A model generated the notes under the pieces. It saw only the letters and a program-made list of their open reading frames with translations. It was not told the DNA's origin and searched no databases. Positions 1 through 5,132 of a stretch of DNA of 5,132 bases are shown here, piece after piece. Each line of letters begins with the position of its first letter. Positions within the stretch are counted from its first letter, which is position 1. This DNA comes from Pseudofrankia asymbiotica (GTDB lineage Bacteria > Actinomycetota > Actinomycetes > Frankiales > Frankiaceae). A program made the position numbers and the translations under genes. The stretch lies in the NCBI RefSeq assembly GCF_001983105.1, contig NZ_MOMC01000060.1:51535-56666 (forward strand). Direction: 5' to 3'.

Positions 1-63
1 CTGACCGGCAAGCGGGGTATCCACCACGGCCGGTGTCAACGTGATCGCCGGAACGTGACCGCT

Positions 64-94
64 TTGCGGCGATCCGTGGCCGGATGACTAGACT
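64..94 (+). promoter_or_regulatory. Candidate promoter for the kinase transcript (TTGCGG, 19 bp, TAGACT)
   Basis: A -35-like TTGCGG lies at 64-69 and a -10-like TAGACT at 89-94, with a slightly long 19-bp spacer. The -10 fits the actinobacterial TANNNT consensus. Transcription would begin around 101-104, exactly where an ATG (104) opens a 16-codon mini-ORF, so the message would be leaderless or nearly so. Positions 1-63 hold no convincing gene end, only a repeated AACGTGA (38-44 and 52-58). Read by eye; no start site has been measured. Confidence 0.5.
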
Positions 95-103
95 GCCCTC
101 ACC

Positions 104-154
104 ATGGCGCGGCAGCGAAAGTCGGGCGGCAGGGCCCCCCGGGGCACTCGGTGA
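104..154 (+). CDS. Possible 16-codon basic leader peptide overlapping the kinase start
   Basis: ATG at 104 opens a 16-codon frame, MARQRKSGGRAPRGTR, closed by TGA at 152-154. This stop overlaps the kinase GTG start (151-153) in a GTGA junction, the arrangement used for translational coupling. Six of 16 residues are Arg or Lys, and two Arg codons (CGA, AGG) are ones usually uncommon in high-GC actinobacteria. The ATG lies nine bases after a -10-like TAGACT, so it could be read from a leaderless transcript. The kinase GTG has no strong Shine-Dalgarno sequence of its own, only a weak GGGG at 141-144, which favours delivery of ribosomes by this frame. It resembles no protein I recognise. It could be chance: short open frames are frequent in GC-rich DNA. 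Confidence 0.4.
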   Translation: MARQRKSGGRAPRGTR

Positions 155-1938
155 TCGTTGACCGGGAGCGGGTGGAGAAGGCGCTGCCTGGCTACCACAT
201 CGCCGAGCGGTTGGGGTCCGGAGCGTCCGGGCTTGTGCTGGCCGGCGAGCATCTGCGGATAGGCCGCCCAGTCGCGATCAAGGTAATGGGCACTGAGGAC
301 GCCGGCGACTCGACGGACGGCTTCGCCGCCGAGGCGCGGGTGCTGGCGACGTTGGACCATCCCCACGTGCTGCGCGTGCACGACTATGTCGAGGCCGAGG
401 GTCTGTGCCTCGTGGTGATGGAACTGCTGGCGGGGGGCACGCTGACCGACCGCCAGGTGGGGATCGGGCCGGAGCAGGCCTGCGCGGTGGGGTTGGCGGT
501 GGCGGGCGCGTTGGCGCACGCGCACGGCCACGGGGTGCTGCACCGTGACATCAAGCCCAGCAACATCCTGTTCGCCGCCGACGGGACCCCCAAGGTCAGC
601 GACTACGGACTCGCGAAGCTGCTCGAGGGGTCGGCGGCCACCGCCAGCCGGATGGTGGGCACCCCGCTGTATATGGCGCCGGAGCAGATCCAGGGCGGTC
701 GGCTGGGGCCGGGAACCGACCTGTACGCGCTGGGGATGGTGCTCTACCGGCTGCTGGCCGGCCAGCCGCCCTTTGATCCGAAGCTGCCGGCGCCGGCCCT
801 GTGGTTCCAGCACGCGACCGAGCCACCACCGCCGATGACGGGTGTGGACCCCCGGCTCGCCGCCGTGGTTCTCCGCGCGTTGGCGAAATCCCCCGAGGAC
901 CGGCACCCGGATGCCACCGCGTTCGCGCTCGACCTCGCGCGCGCCGCCACCCAGGCGCTCGGCTCCGGCTGGACCGCCCGTGCGGGGTTGCCGCTGCATC
1001 TCGATGACGCCGTCCGCCGTGCCGCCGACGACTCCCAGGACCGACCGGCCAGCCAGCCAAACGCCCCGGCCTGCTCCGAGACACCCCAGCCCGTCACCGC
1101 ACAGGCGACCGAGCCCGCGTCGCTGGTTGCGCCGCGGAGGTCTCCCGCCGCCGTGCCACCGGAGCCTTCCGCCAGCAGCGCGCTCGAGCCACTCGTTGGA
1201 TCGTCGTCGCCGCCCGCGGAAACGGACACGAAAGCGGGCGTTGCCAAAGGCGGGTCGCGGCGCGGAGCACGGCTGGCCGCGGTCGGCGCGGTCGTGGCGG
1301 CCGCCTTGGCGATACCGGCGGTGCTGTTCGGCCCCGAATTCCTGTCCGGGGGTGATCAGCCGGCGGCGAGAGGTGGAACCGATCCGCTCGTCACCGCGAG
1401 TCCTCAGGACGTCCCGGCCACGTCCGCCTCGGAAACGACACATCCCTCCTTCACCCCCACCGCGCTGGGCACATCGGCCCCCGCGGCCGCGATCAGTACT
1501 CAGCCCCAGGCCCCTGCCTCCTCGGCCGTCGCGTCCGGGACCGCGCCGGCCAGAACAAACCCGCCGCCCAACCCGGGCCAGGCCGGCCCCGCGAGCCCTG
1601 AGAACGACCCGAACTATCAGCAGGGCTCGGCCGTCGACGTTCCCGGCTGCGCCGGCTGGATGGACTACGCCAACCTTCTCTACGGAACGCTCTCCGCCGG
1701 AGCCGCCTCCTGCGCCGGTGAGGTCACCACCACCGACGAAGCCTATGGAGCCGAGCCTTCGAGCGTCAGCCTCACGGCGGCGAACCATACCGAGGCAAAC
1801 TCCAGTCCGCCGGCCTTCCTCTATTTCGGCTACTACAAGTTCTCCGTGCGGATCTGTATCTGGAACCAGAACGACCCGACCGGCAGGAGATGCTCTCCCG
1901 TGTACGTCGACACCCAGGGAAGCATCTCGCGGAGATGA
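151..1938 (+). CDS. Membrane-anchored Ser/Thr protein kinase (PknB-like family) with unknown outer domain
   Basis: This 595-residue receptor-type kinase would phosphorylate Ser/Thr on cytoplasmic proteins in response to something sensed outside the membrane. The kinase domain (about 15-265) has a glycine loop GSGASG at 22-27, AIK with Lys44, a candidate helix-C Glu61, the catalytic loop HRDIKPSN at 131-138 (Asp133, Asn138), the metal motif as DYG at 151-153 in place of the usual DFG, GTPLYMAPE at 170-178, and Asp190 in TDLYALG. Thr164 and Ser166 lie in the activation loop. A Pro/Ser/Ala-rich linker (about 280-365) leads to basic residues and one membrane helix (about 374-393). Outside are a Ser/Thr/Pro/Ala linker (about 400-490) and a domain at about 491-595 with four cysteines (500, 521, 569, 581), possibly two disulfides. 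No PASTA repeat is visible. The GTG at 151 is the first usable start after an in-frame TGA at 85. The kinase call is secure; signal and substrates are unknown. Confidence 0.95.
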   Translation: MIVDRERVEKALPGYHIAERLGSGASGLVLAGEHLRIGRPVAIKVMGTEDAGDSTDGFAAEARVLATLDHPHVLRVHDYVEAEGLCLVVMELLAGGTLTDRQVGIGPEQACAVGLAVAGALAHAHGHGVLHRDIKPSNILFAADGTPKVSDYGLAKLLEGSAATASRMVGTPLYMAPEQIQGGRLGPGTDLYALGMVLYRLLAGQPPFDPKLPAPALWFQHATEPPPPMTGVDPRLAAVVLRALAKSPEDRHPDATAFALDLARAATQALGSGWTARAGLPLHLDDAVRRAADDSQDRPASQPNAPACSETPQPVTAQATEPASLVAPRRSPAAVPPEPSASSALEPLVGSSSPPAETDTKAGVAKGGSRRGARLAAVGAVVAAALAIPAVLFGPEFLSGGDQPAARGGTDPLVTASPQDVPATSASETTHPSFTPTALGTSAPAAAISTQPQAPASSAVASGTAPARTNPPPNPGQAGPASPENDPNYQQGSAVDVPGCAGWMDYANLLYGTLSAGAASCAGEVTTTDEAYGAEPSSVSLTAANHTEANSSPPAFLYFGYYKFSVRICIWNQNDPTGRRCSPVYVDTQGSISRR

Positions 1939-1939
1939 C

Positions 1940-1963
1940 CCGGCTGCCCGCCGGGCGAGCCGG
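1940..1963. terminator. GC-rich hairpin between convergent genes, candidate bidirectional terminator
   Basis: CCGGC (1940-1944) pairs with GCCGG (1959-1963), and inside it GCCC (1946-1949) pairs with GGGC (1953-1956) around a three-base loop, with a small internal bulge. It begins two bases after the kinase stop and ends 12 bases before the stop of the convergent aminotransferase. No T-run follows on either strand, so it would be the tailless kind proposed for actinobacteria. GC-rich DNA makes such stems easily; the position is the main support. Confidence 0.45.
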
Positions 1964-1975
1964 CCGCCGGGAGGC

Positions 1976-3100
1976 TCAGCCGGCGAGGGCGGTGGTGAGG
2001 GCGGTGGCGAGCCGGTCGAGCGCCGCGCTGAAGTCGTGGGGCGCGAGGTGGCCGAAGCCGACCCGGAACACCCGGTCGTGCTCGCCGAACCAGGAGCCCG
2101 GCGCCACCCGGGTCTCGAGTGTGGCGAGGCGGGCGTAGAAGCCGGCGACCGCGTCGTCCGGGAACCGGTCGGCGGGCAGGCGCAGGCAGCAGATGGCCCC
2201 GCCGTCCGGGCGCACGATCTCCACGGGCTGGTCCTGTGCCCAGGCGGACAGCTCGGCGAGCGCGCGCTCCAGCCGCCGGGCCCGGGGCGCGAGGATCGCG
2301 GCCCGCTGGCGCAGCAGGTGGACGGCGAGGAGCTCGTCGAGGGTGGAGCAGGCGATCGTGGTGACGAACTTGGCCTCGCGCAGCCGTGCGGACAGGTCGG
2401 CGTCGGTGGTGGTCAGCCAGCCGAGCCGCAGGCCCGGCGCGCCGTGGGCCTTGGACAGCGACGAGCAGGTGACGACCCGGGCCGAGAGGGCCGCGGCGGA
2501 CGGCGGGACCGGCCCGTCGCCGTAGGTGGACTCGCGGTAGGTCTCGTCGACCAGGACGACCGCGCCGGGCGCGCGGTCGGCGACCGCGGCGAGCAGGGCG
2601 CGCATCTCGTCGTCGGTGAACCGGACGCCCGACGGGTTCTGCGGCGAGGCGACCGACACCAGCCGGGTCCGCTCGGTGAGCGCGTCGGTGAGCGCGTCGA
2701 GCGGGAGCCGGTAGCCGCCGTCGAACGACGACGTGACCAGGTCCACCCGCGCGCCCAGGCCTTCCGGAACGCTCCGGGCGGGCGGGAAGCACGGCGTGAC
2801 CAGGGCGACCCGGTCGCCCGGCGCGCAGGTCGCCTGGGTGAGCAGGAACATCGCCTCGATCGCGCCGACCGTCACCAGTACCTCGTCGGCGCCGACTCCG
2901 GCACCCGCGGCGATCAGCCCGCGCAGTTCCTCGTCGCCGTGCGAGGTGCCGTAGCCGAGCGCGACGTCCTTCAGCTCGGCCGGTTCGACGAGCTCGCCGA
3001 GGCTCAGCGGCGGGCAGGTGCTCTCGCCGAGGTCGTGACGCACCGGGCTGTCGATCAGGGCGGAGATGGCGCTGGGCGCGAACGTCGTCATGGTGTCCAT
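1976..3100 (-). CDS. PLP-dependent aminotransferase, class I/II (fold type I)
   Basis: This 374-residue cytoplasmic enzyme of the aspartate-aminotransferase fold would move an amino group between an amino acid or amine and a 2-oxo acid, or carry out a related PLP reaction. Family marks are present in order: YGTSHGDEELR near 50-60, SPQNPSG at 152-158 (Asn155), VDETYRE at 184-190 (Asp185 for the PLP ring nitrogen, Tyr188), SSLSKAHG at 213-220 with Lys217 as the Schiff-base lysine, GLRLGW at 223-228, and VFRVGFG with Arg346 for the substrate carboxylate. All key residues are intact, so it should be an active enzyme. Length is near the family norm, perhaps slightly short at the N-terminus. A second Met at residue 4 (ATG at 3091) is an alternative start; neither has a clear ribosome site. 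The wording distantly recalls VioD-type capreomycidine synthases, but the substrate cannot be assigned. It is divergent from a MocR regulator, its probable controller. Confidence 0.92.
   Translation of the reverse strand: MDTMTTFAPSAISALIDSPVRHDLGESTCPPLSLGELVEPAELKDVALGYGTSHGDEELRGLIAAGAGVGADEVLVTVGAIEAMFLLTQATCAPGDRVALVTPCFPPARSVPEGLGARVDLVTSSFDGGYRLPLDALTDALTERTRLVSVASPQNPSGVRFTDDEMRALLAAVADRAPGAVVLVDETYRESTYGDGPVPPSAAALSARVVTCSSLSKAHGAPGLRLGWLTTTDADLSARLREAKFVTTIACSTLDELLAVHLLRQRAAILAPRARRLERALAELSAWAQDQPVEIVRPDGGAICCLRLPADRFPDDAVAGFYARLATLETRVAPGSWFGEHDRVFRVGFGHLAPHDFSAALDRLATALTTALAG
2673..2696. repeat. Perfect 12-bp tandem duplication inside the aminotransferase gene
   Basis: TCGGTGAGCGCG occurs twice back to back (2673-2684 and 2685-2696). 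Being a multiple of three it keeps the frame and appears in the protein as a doubled DALT around residues 136-143. It probably arose by replication slippage and is likely neutral; close relatives may have one copy. Confidence 0.8.
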
Positions 3101-3130
3101 CGTCGGAACGGGACCGCCGCCAGAGCAGAG

Positions 3131-3167
3131 CCAATCCCACTAGATTGGACCGCCGATGGAGCCAATC
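3131..3167. promoter_or_regulatory. Candidate operator: three CCAATC/GATTGG half-sites at the divergent promoter
   Basis: CCAATC (3131-3136) and GATTGG (3143-3148) form a perfect 6-bp inverted repeat with a six-base centre. A third CCAATC (3162-3167) follows as a direct copy 31 bp after the first, close to three helical turns. The third copy lies in the first codons of the regulator and also pairs imperfectly with CCGAT at 3153-3157 across its ATG. The sites cover the -10-like TAGATT. MocR regulators such as GabR are known to bind spaced direct repeats, so this fits a self-controlled site that also governs the divergent aminotransferase. Binding is inferred, not shown. Confidence 0.6.
3141..3146 (+). 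promoter_or_regulatory. -10-like TAGATT of the MocR regulator, predicted leaderless start
   Basis: TAGATT matches TANNNT and ends nine bases before the ATG at 3156, the same geometry as the kinase-side promoter (TAGACT to ATG 104). No convincing -35 element is seen at the right distance, and no Shine-Dalgarno sequence precedes the ATG, so the message probably begins at or just before the start codon. On the opposite strand the same bases give CAATCT (3147-3142), a weak candidate -10 for the aminotransferase, which would put both promoters under one operator. Confidence 0.55.
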
Positions 3168-4592
3168 GGATGGGTGGAACGCCTCGGCCGGTGGTCGTCG
3201 GGTCGCGGGCCGTTGTACGTGCTGCTCGCGGCGCGGATACGGGCGCTGATCGACGACGGCGACCTGCCCCCCGGGGCACGCCTCCCGCCTGACCGCGCGC
3301 TGGCGGCGGCGCTCGCCGTCGGCCGCGGCACGGTCGTCACCGCCTACGACCTGCTGGCTGTGGAAGGCCGCATCACGCGCAGGCAGGGCAGCGGAACCCG
3401 GGTAGCAGGAGACTCCCGCGAGCCGCCGCGGGCGACCGCGCAGACGCCGGCGTTCCTGCACCTGCTCGAGCCGAGGGACGGTGTCCTCCTGCTGGCATGC
3501 GCCGCGCCCGACGCCCCGCCCGCCGAGCTGATCGACGCCTACGCCCGGGCCGTGCCGCGGCTGGCCGGCATCACCGGCGACATCGGCTACCACCCGATGG
3601 GCCTCCCGGCGCTGCGCCGCGCCATCGCCGAGCGCTACCAGCGGCGGGGCGTGCCCACCACGCCCGACCGGGTCCTCGTCACCAGCGGCGGGCAGCAGGC
3701 GCTGTCCCTGCTGGCTCGCGCTCTGCTGCGGCCGGGCGACCGGGTGCTCGTCGAGACACCCACCTACCCCGGTGCGCTGGAGGCCTTCCGTGGACAGGGC
3801 GCGCTGGTGCGCGGGCTGCCGGTCGGGCTCGACAAGCTCGACCGGCTCGCGACCGCGACCGCCGGGCACCGGCCCGCGCTCGCCTACGTGATCGCCTCCT
3901 TCCACAATCCCACCGGCGCGGTCCTGCCCACCCTGCGCCGCCAGCGCCTCGCGCGGACCGCGGCCGCCGCGGGCGTCGCCCTCATCGACGACGAGGCCCT
4001 CGCCGACCTCGGCTTCCCCGGCGCCGGGGAGCCACCGCCGCCGCTGGCGGCCCACGACGACCAGGTGATCACGATCGGGTCGTTGAGCAAGGCCGTCTGG
4101 GGTGGCCTGCGAGTCGGCTGGGTGCGTGCCCCGGCGCCGCTCGTCGCCCGGTTGGGCCGGCTACGAGCGGTGCACGACCTCGGCGGCAACATCCCCGCCC
4201 AGCTCGCCGCCGCCGACCTGCTGGGCTGCCTCGACACCATCCAGCGCCGCGAGGCCGCACGGCGACAGGCCCACCACGACCACCTGCGCGCCGAGCTCGC
4301 CCGCCACCTCCCCGACTGGGACGCGCCCGCCGTGCCCGGCGGCCAGACGCTGTGGGTCCGCCTCCCCCACGGCGACGGCACCTCGTTCGCCCAGACGGCG
4401 CTGCGTCACGGCGTCGCGGTCCTCCCGGGCACCGGCCTGGACGCGAACGCGGGCAGCCACGAATACCTGCGCCTGCACTTCCTCGCCACCCCGGAGGACC
4501 TCAGCGAAGCCGTCCGCCGCCTCACCACCGCCTGGCACGCCTACCGCCCACAGCCCCACCCCACCCCCTCCACCCCGACCCTGGCGATCTGA
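3156..4592 (+). CDS. MocR-family transcriptional regulator (GntR winged helix fused to aminotransferase fold)
   Basis: This 478-residue protein is a DNA-binding regulator that uses a PLP-bound aminotransferase-like domain as its effector pocket. Residues about 19-83 form a GntR winged helix (PLYVLLAARIR, LPPGARLPPDRALAAALAVGRGTV, RQGSGTRV). Residues about 110-460 are the fold type I domain: GDIGYHPMGLPALRRAIAER at 141-160, VTSGGQQALSL at 175-185, HNPTG with Asn251, LIDDEALADL at 276-285, GSLSKAVWGGLRVGW with Schiff-base Lys312, and YLRLHF with Arg439. The Tyr usually three residues after the PLP-binding Asp (278) is replaced by Ala281; I recall similar DE-type wording in YczR-like MocR proteins, so this may be that subgroup, though no YczE-like membrane gene is adjacent. 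Length fits the family. It is divergent from an intact aminotransferase 55 bp away and probably controls it and itself through the CCAATC sites. The effector is unknown; an amino acid, an amine or PLP itself is possible. Confidence 0.93.
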   Translation: MEPIGWVERLGRWSSGRGPLYVLLAARIRALIDDGDLPPGARLPPDRALAAALAVGRGTVVTAYDLLAVEGRITRRQGSGTRVAGDSREPPRATAQTPAFLHLLEPRDGVLLLACAAPDAPPAELIDAYARAVPRLAGITGDIGYHPMGLPALRRAIAERYQRRGVPTTPDRVLVTSGGQQALSLLARALLRPGDRVLVETPTYPGALEAFRGQGALVRGLPVGLDKLDRLATATAGHRPALAYVIASFHNPTGAVLPTLRRQRLARTAAAAGVALIDDEALADLGFPGAGEPPPPLAAHDDQVITIGSLSKAVWGGLRVGWVRAPAPLVARLGRLRAVHDLGGNIPAQLAAADLLGCLDTIQRREAARRQAHHDHLRAELARHLPDWDAPAVPGGQTLWVRLPHGDGTSFAQTALRHGVAVLPGTGLDANAGSHEYLRLHFLATPEDLSEAVRRLTTAWHAYRPQPHPTPSTPTLAI

Positions 4593-4638
4593 CCGCCGGC
4601 CCAGCACGCAAGGAGCTGAAAGCCGTAAGGACCAGGTA

Positions 4639-4665
4639 ATGACTCTCGACCTCGGTGATCAGTAA
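4639..4665 (+). CDS. Possible 8-codon mini-ORF (MTLDLGDQ) with good ribosome site
   Basis: ATG at 4639 is preceded by AAGGA (4627-4631) with seven bases between, the best Shine-Dalgarno arrangement in the window, and another AAGGAG lies at 4610-4615. The frame reads MTLDLGDQ and stops at TAA (4663-4665), 11 bases before the ATG of the flavodoxin-like gene, in another frame. It lies in the 84-bp gap after the regulator. It could be an upstream leader frame, which would load ribosomes on read-through message from the regulator, a relic of a lost gene start, or chance. The TAA overlaps the -10-like box of the next gene. Confidence 0.3.
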   Translation: MTLDLGDQ

Positions 4666-4668
4666 GAT
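4663..4668 (+). promoter_or_regulatory. -10-like TAAGAT upstream of the flavodoxin-like gene
   Basis: TAAGAT ends eight bases before ATG 4677, repeating the geometry seen at 89-94 and 3141-3146, and the gene has no ribosome site of its own. A short inverted pair TGATC (4656-4660) and GATCA (4673-4677) flanks it and might be an operator. A -35 is not clear; ATGACT at 4639-4644 is a weak option with an 18-bp spacer. Confidence 0.45.
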
Positions 4669-4676
4669 TTTCGATC

Positions 4677-5132
4677 ATGGACGGCCTCAACACCGACTTC
4701 TCCGGTCTCAGCGCGCTCTTCATCAACACGACGCTGACCAGATCGCCCGGAATCAGCCACACCCAACTGCTCGTCGAAGCCAGCGCGTCGATCATGACGA
4801 AGCACGGAGTACGCGTCGACCAGTTCCGAGCCGTCGACCATCCGATCGCGACCGGTGTCTACCCCGACATGCGGGAGCACGGATGGCCAACCGACGCATG
4901 GCCGGAGCTGTTCGAACGGGTCCTGGCCGCGGACATCCTCGTGATCGCCGGCCCCATCTGGCTCGGCGACAACAGCAGCGAGACCAAAAAGATCATCGAG
5001 CGGCTCTACGCGCACTCCGGTGAACTCAACGACAAGGGACAGTGGCTCTACTACGGCAAGGTGGGCGGCTGCCTCATCACCGGGAACGAGGACGGCATCA
5101 AACACTGCGCGTCGAACGTCCTGTACAGCCTG
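4677..5132 (+). CDS. Flavodoxin-like / NADPH-dependent FMN reductase family protein, 3' end beyond window
   Basis: The first 152 codons of a flavodoxin-fold protein are present with no stop, so the gene runs off the right edge. Such proteins bind FMN and act as NAD(P)H-dependent oxidoreductases in the cytoplasm. Visible marks: a first strand SALFINTTL (12-20) followed by a phosphate-loop-like RSPGISHTQ (22-30), a second flavin-contact strand and loop ADILVIAGPIWLGDNSSETK (85-104) leading into the helix KIIERL, and a third strand GKVGGCLITGNEDGIKH (127-143). The motifs fit the flavodoxin-like FMN reductase group better than classical flavodoxin, but the substrate is unknown. ATG 4677 is the first start after an in-frame TGA at 4656. 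It lies 84 bp after the MocR regulator, same strand, with its own -10-like box. Hand counts give about 65% GC for 4801-4860 against about 78% for 3661-3720 in the regulator, so it may have a different history. Confidence 0.85.
   Translation, partial: MDGLNTDFSGLSALFINTTLTRSPGISHTQLLVEASASIMTKHGVRVDQFRAVDHPIATGVYPDMREHGWPTDAWPELFERVLAADILVIAGPIWLGDNSSETKKIIERLYAHSGELNDKGQWLYYGKVGGCLITGNEDGIKHCASNVLYSL

Noticed and set aside
88..1788. 566-residue open frame opposite the kinase
   Set aside because: Composition is Arg/Gly-rich with no domain, and the frame mirrors the kinase coding pattern; a typical antisense shadow in high-GC DNA.
842..3292. 816-residue plus-strand open frame across the kinase end and the aminotransferase
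   Set aside because: Runs out of frame through clear kinase and aminotransferase motifs; Arg/Pro/Ser-rich shadow.
1833..4055. 740-residue minus-strand open frame spanning the aminotransferase and part of the regulator
   Set aside because: It overlaps two well-supported genes in other frames and is low-complexity Arg/Pro/Gly sequence with no recognisable motif.
3884..4607. Minus-strand open frames opposite the regulator
   Set aside because: They lie wholly within the regulator, whose winged-helix and PLP motifs are unmistakable, and carry no motifs of their own.
4659..5105. 148-residue minus-strand open frame opposite the flavodoxin-like gene
   Set aside because: The plus-strand frame from 4677 has clear flavodoxin-fold strands and loops; the opposite frame shows none.
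1..5132. CRISPR array, insertion sequence, tRNA or attachment site
   Set aside because: No spaced direct repeats of array type, no terminal inverted repeats with a transposase, and no tRNA-like clover pattern were seen on either strand.

Overview
This is a gene-dense chromosomal fragment from a high-GC actinobacterium. The evidence is strong G/C at third codon positions, Ala/Arg/Pro-rich proteins, a membrane-anchored PknB-type Ser/Thr kinase, a MocR/GntR regulator, and start codons with almost no Shine-Dalgarno sequence placed just after TANNNT boxes. The kinase wording loosely recalls Frankia-like or related actinomycetes, but the genus cannot be fixed from this window.

Layout from left to right. 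Positions 1-150 hold a promoter-like region and a 16-codon basic mini-ORF (104-154) whose stop overlaps the GTG start of the kinase. Positions 151-1938 (+) encode a one-pass Ser/Thr kinase with an unrecognised four-cysteine outer domain. A GC hairpin (1940-1963) separates it from a convergent PLP-dependent class I/II aminotransferase at 1976-3100 (-). A 55-bp divergent intergenic region contains repeated CCAATC/GATTGG half-sites over a -10 box. A MocR-type regulator (GntR winged helix fused to an aminotransferase fold) follows at 3156-4592 (+). After an 84-bp gap that holds an 8-codon mini-ORF and another -10-like box comes the start of a flavodoxin/NADPH-dependent FMN reductase-type gene (4677 to the window edge, +).

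How they may work together. The regulator and aminotransferase form a classic divergent regulator/target pair. The inferred picture is that the regulator binds an amino compound-PLP adduct in its aminotransferase-like domain and controls both its own promoter and the aminotransferase promoter through the shared CCAATC sites. The flavodoxin-like gene lies downstream of the regulator but appears to have its own promoter and a lower GC content, so it need not belong to the same unit. The kinase is a separate convergent unit whose signal is unknown.

No mobile element, CRISPR array, tRNA or rRNA was seen. The most interesting points are the MocR-like operator at the shared divergent promoter, the recurring -10-to-ATG geometry that predicts leaderless transcripts, the mini-ORF coupled to the kinase, and the kinase's unknown Cys-bearing sensor domain. 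None of these amounts to a clearly new system.
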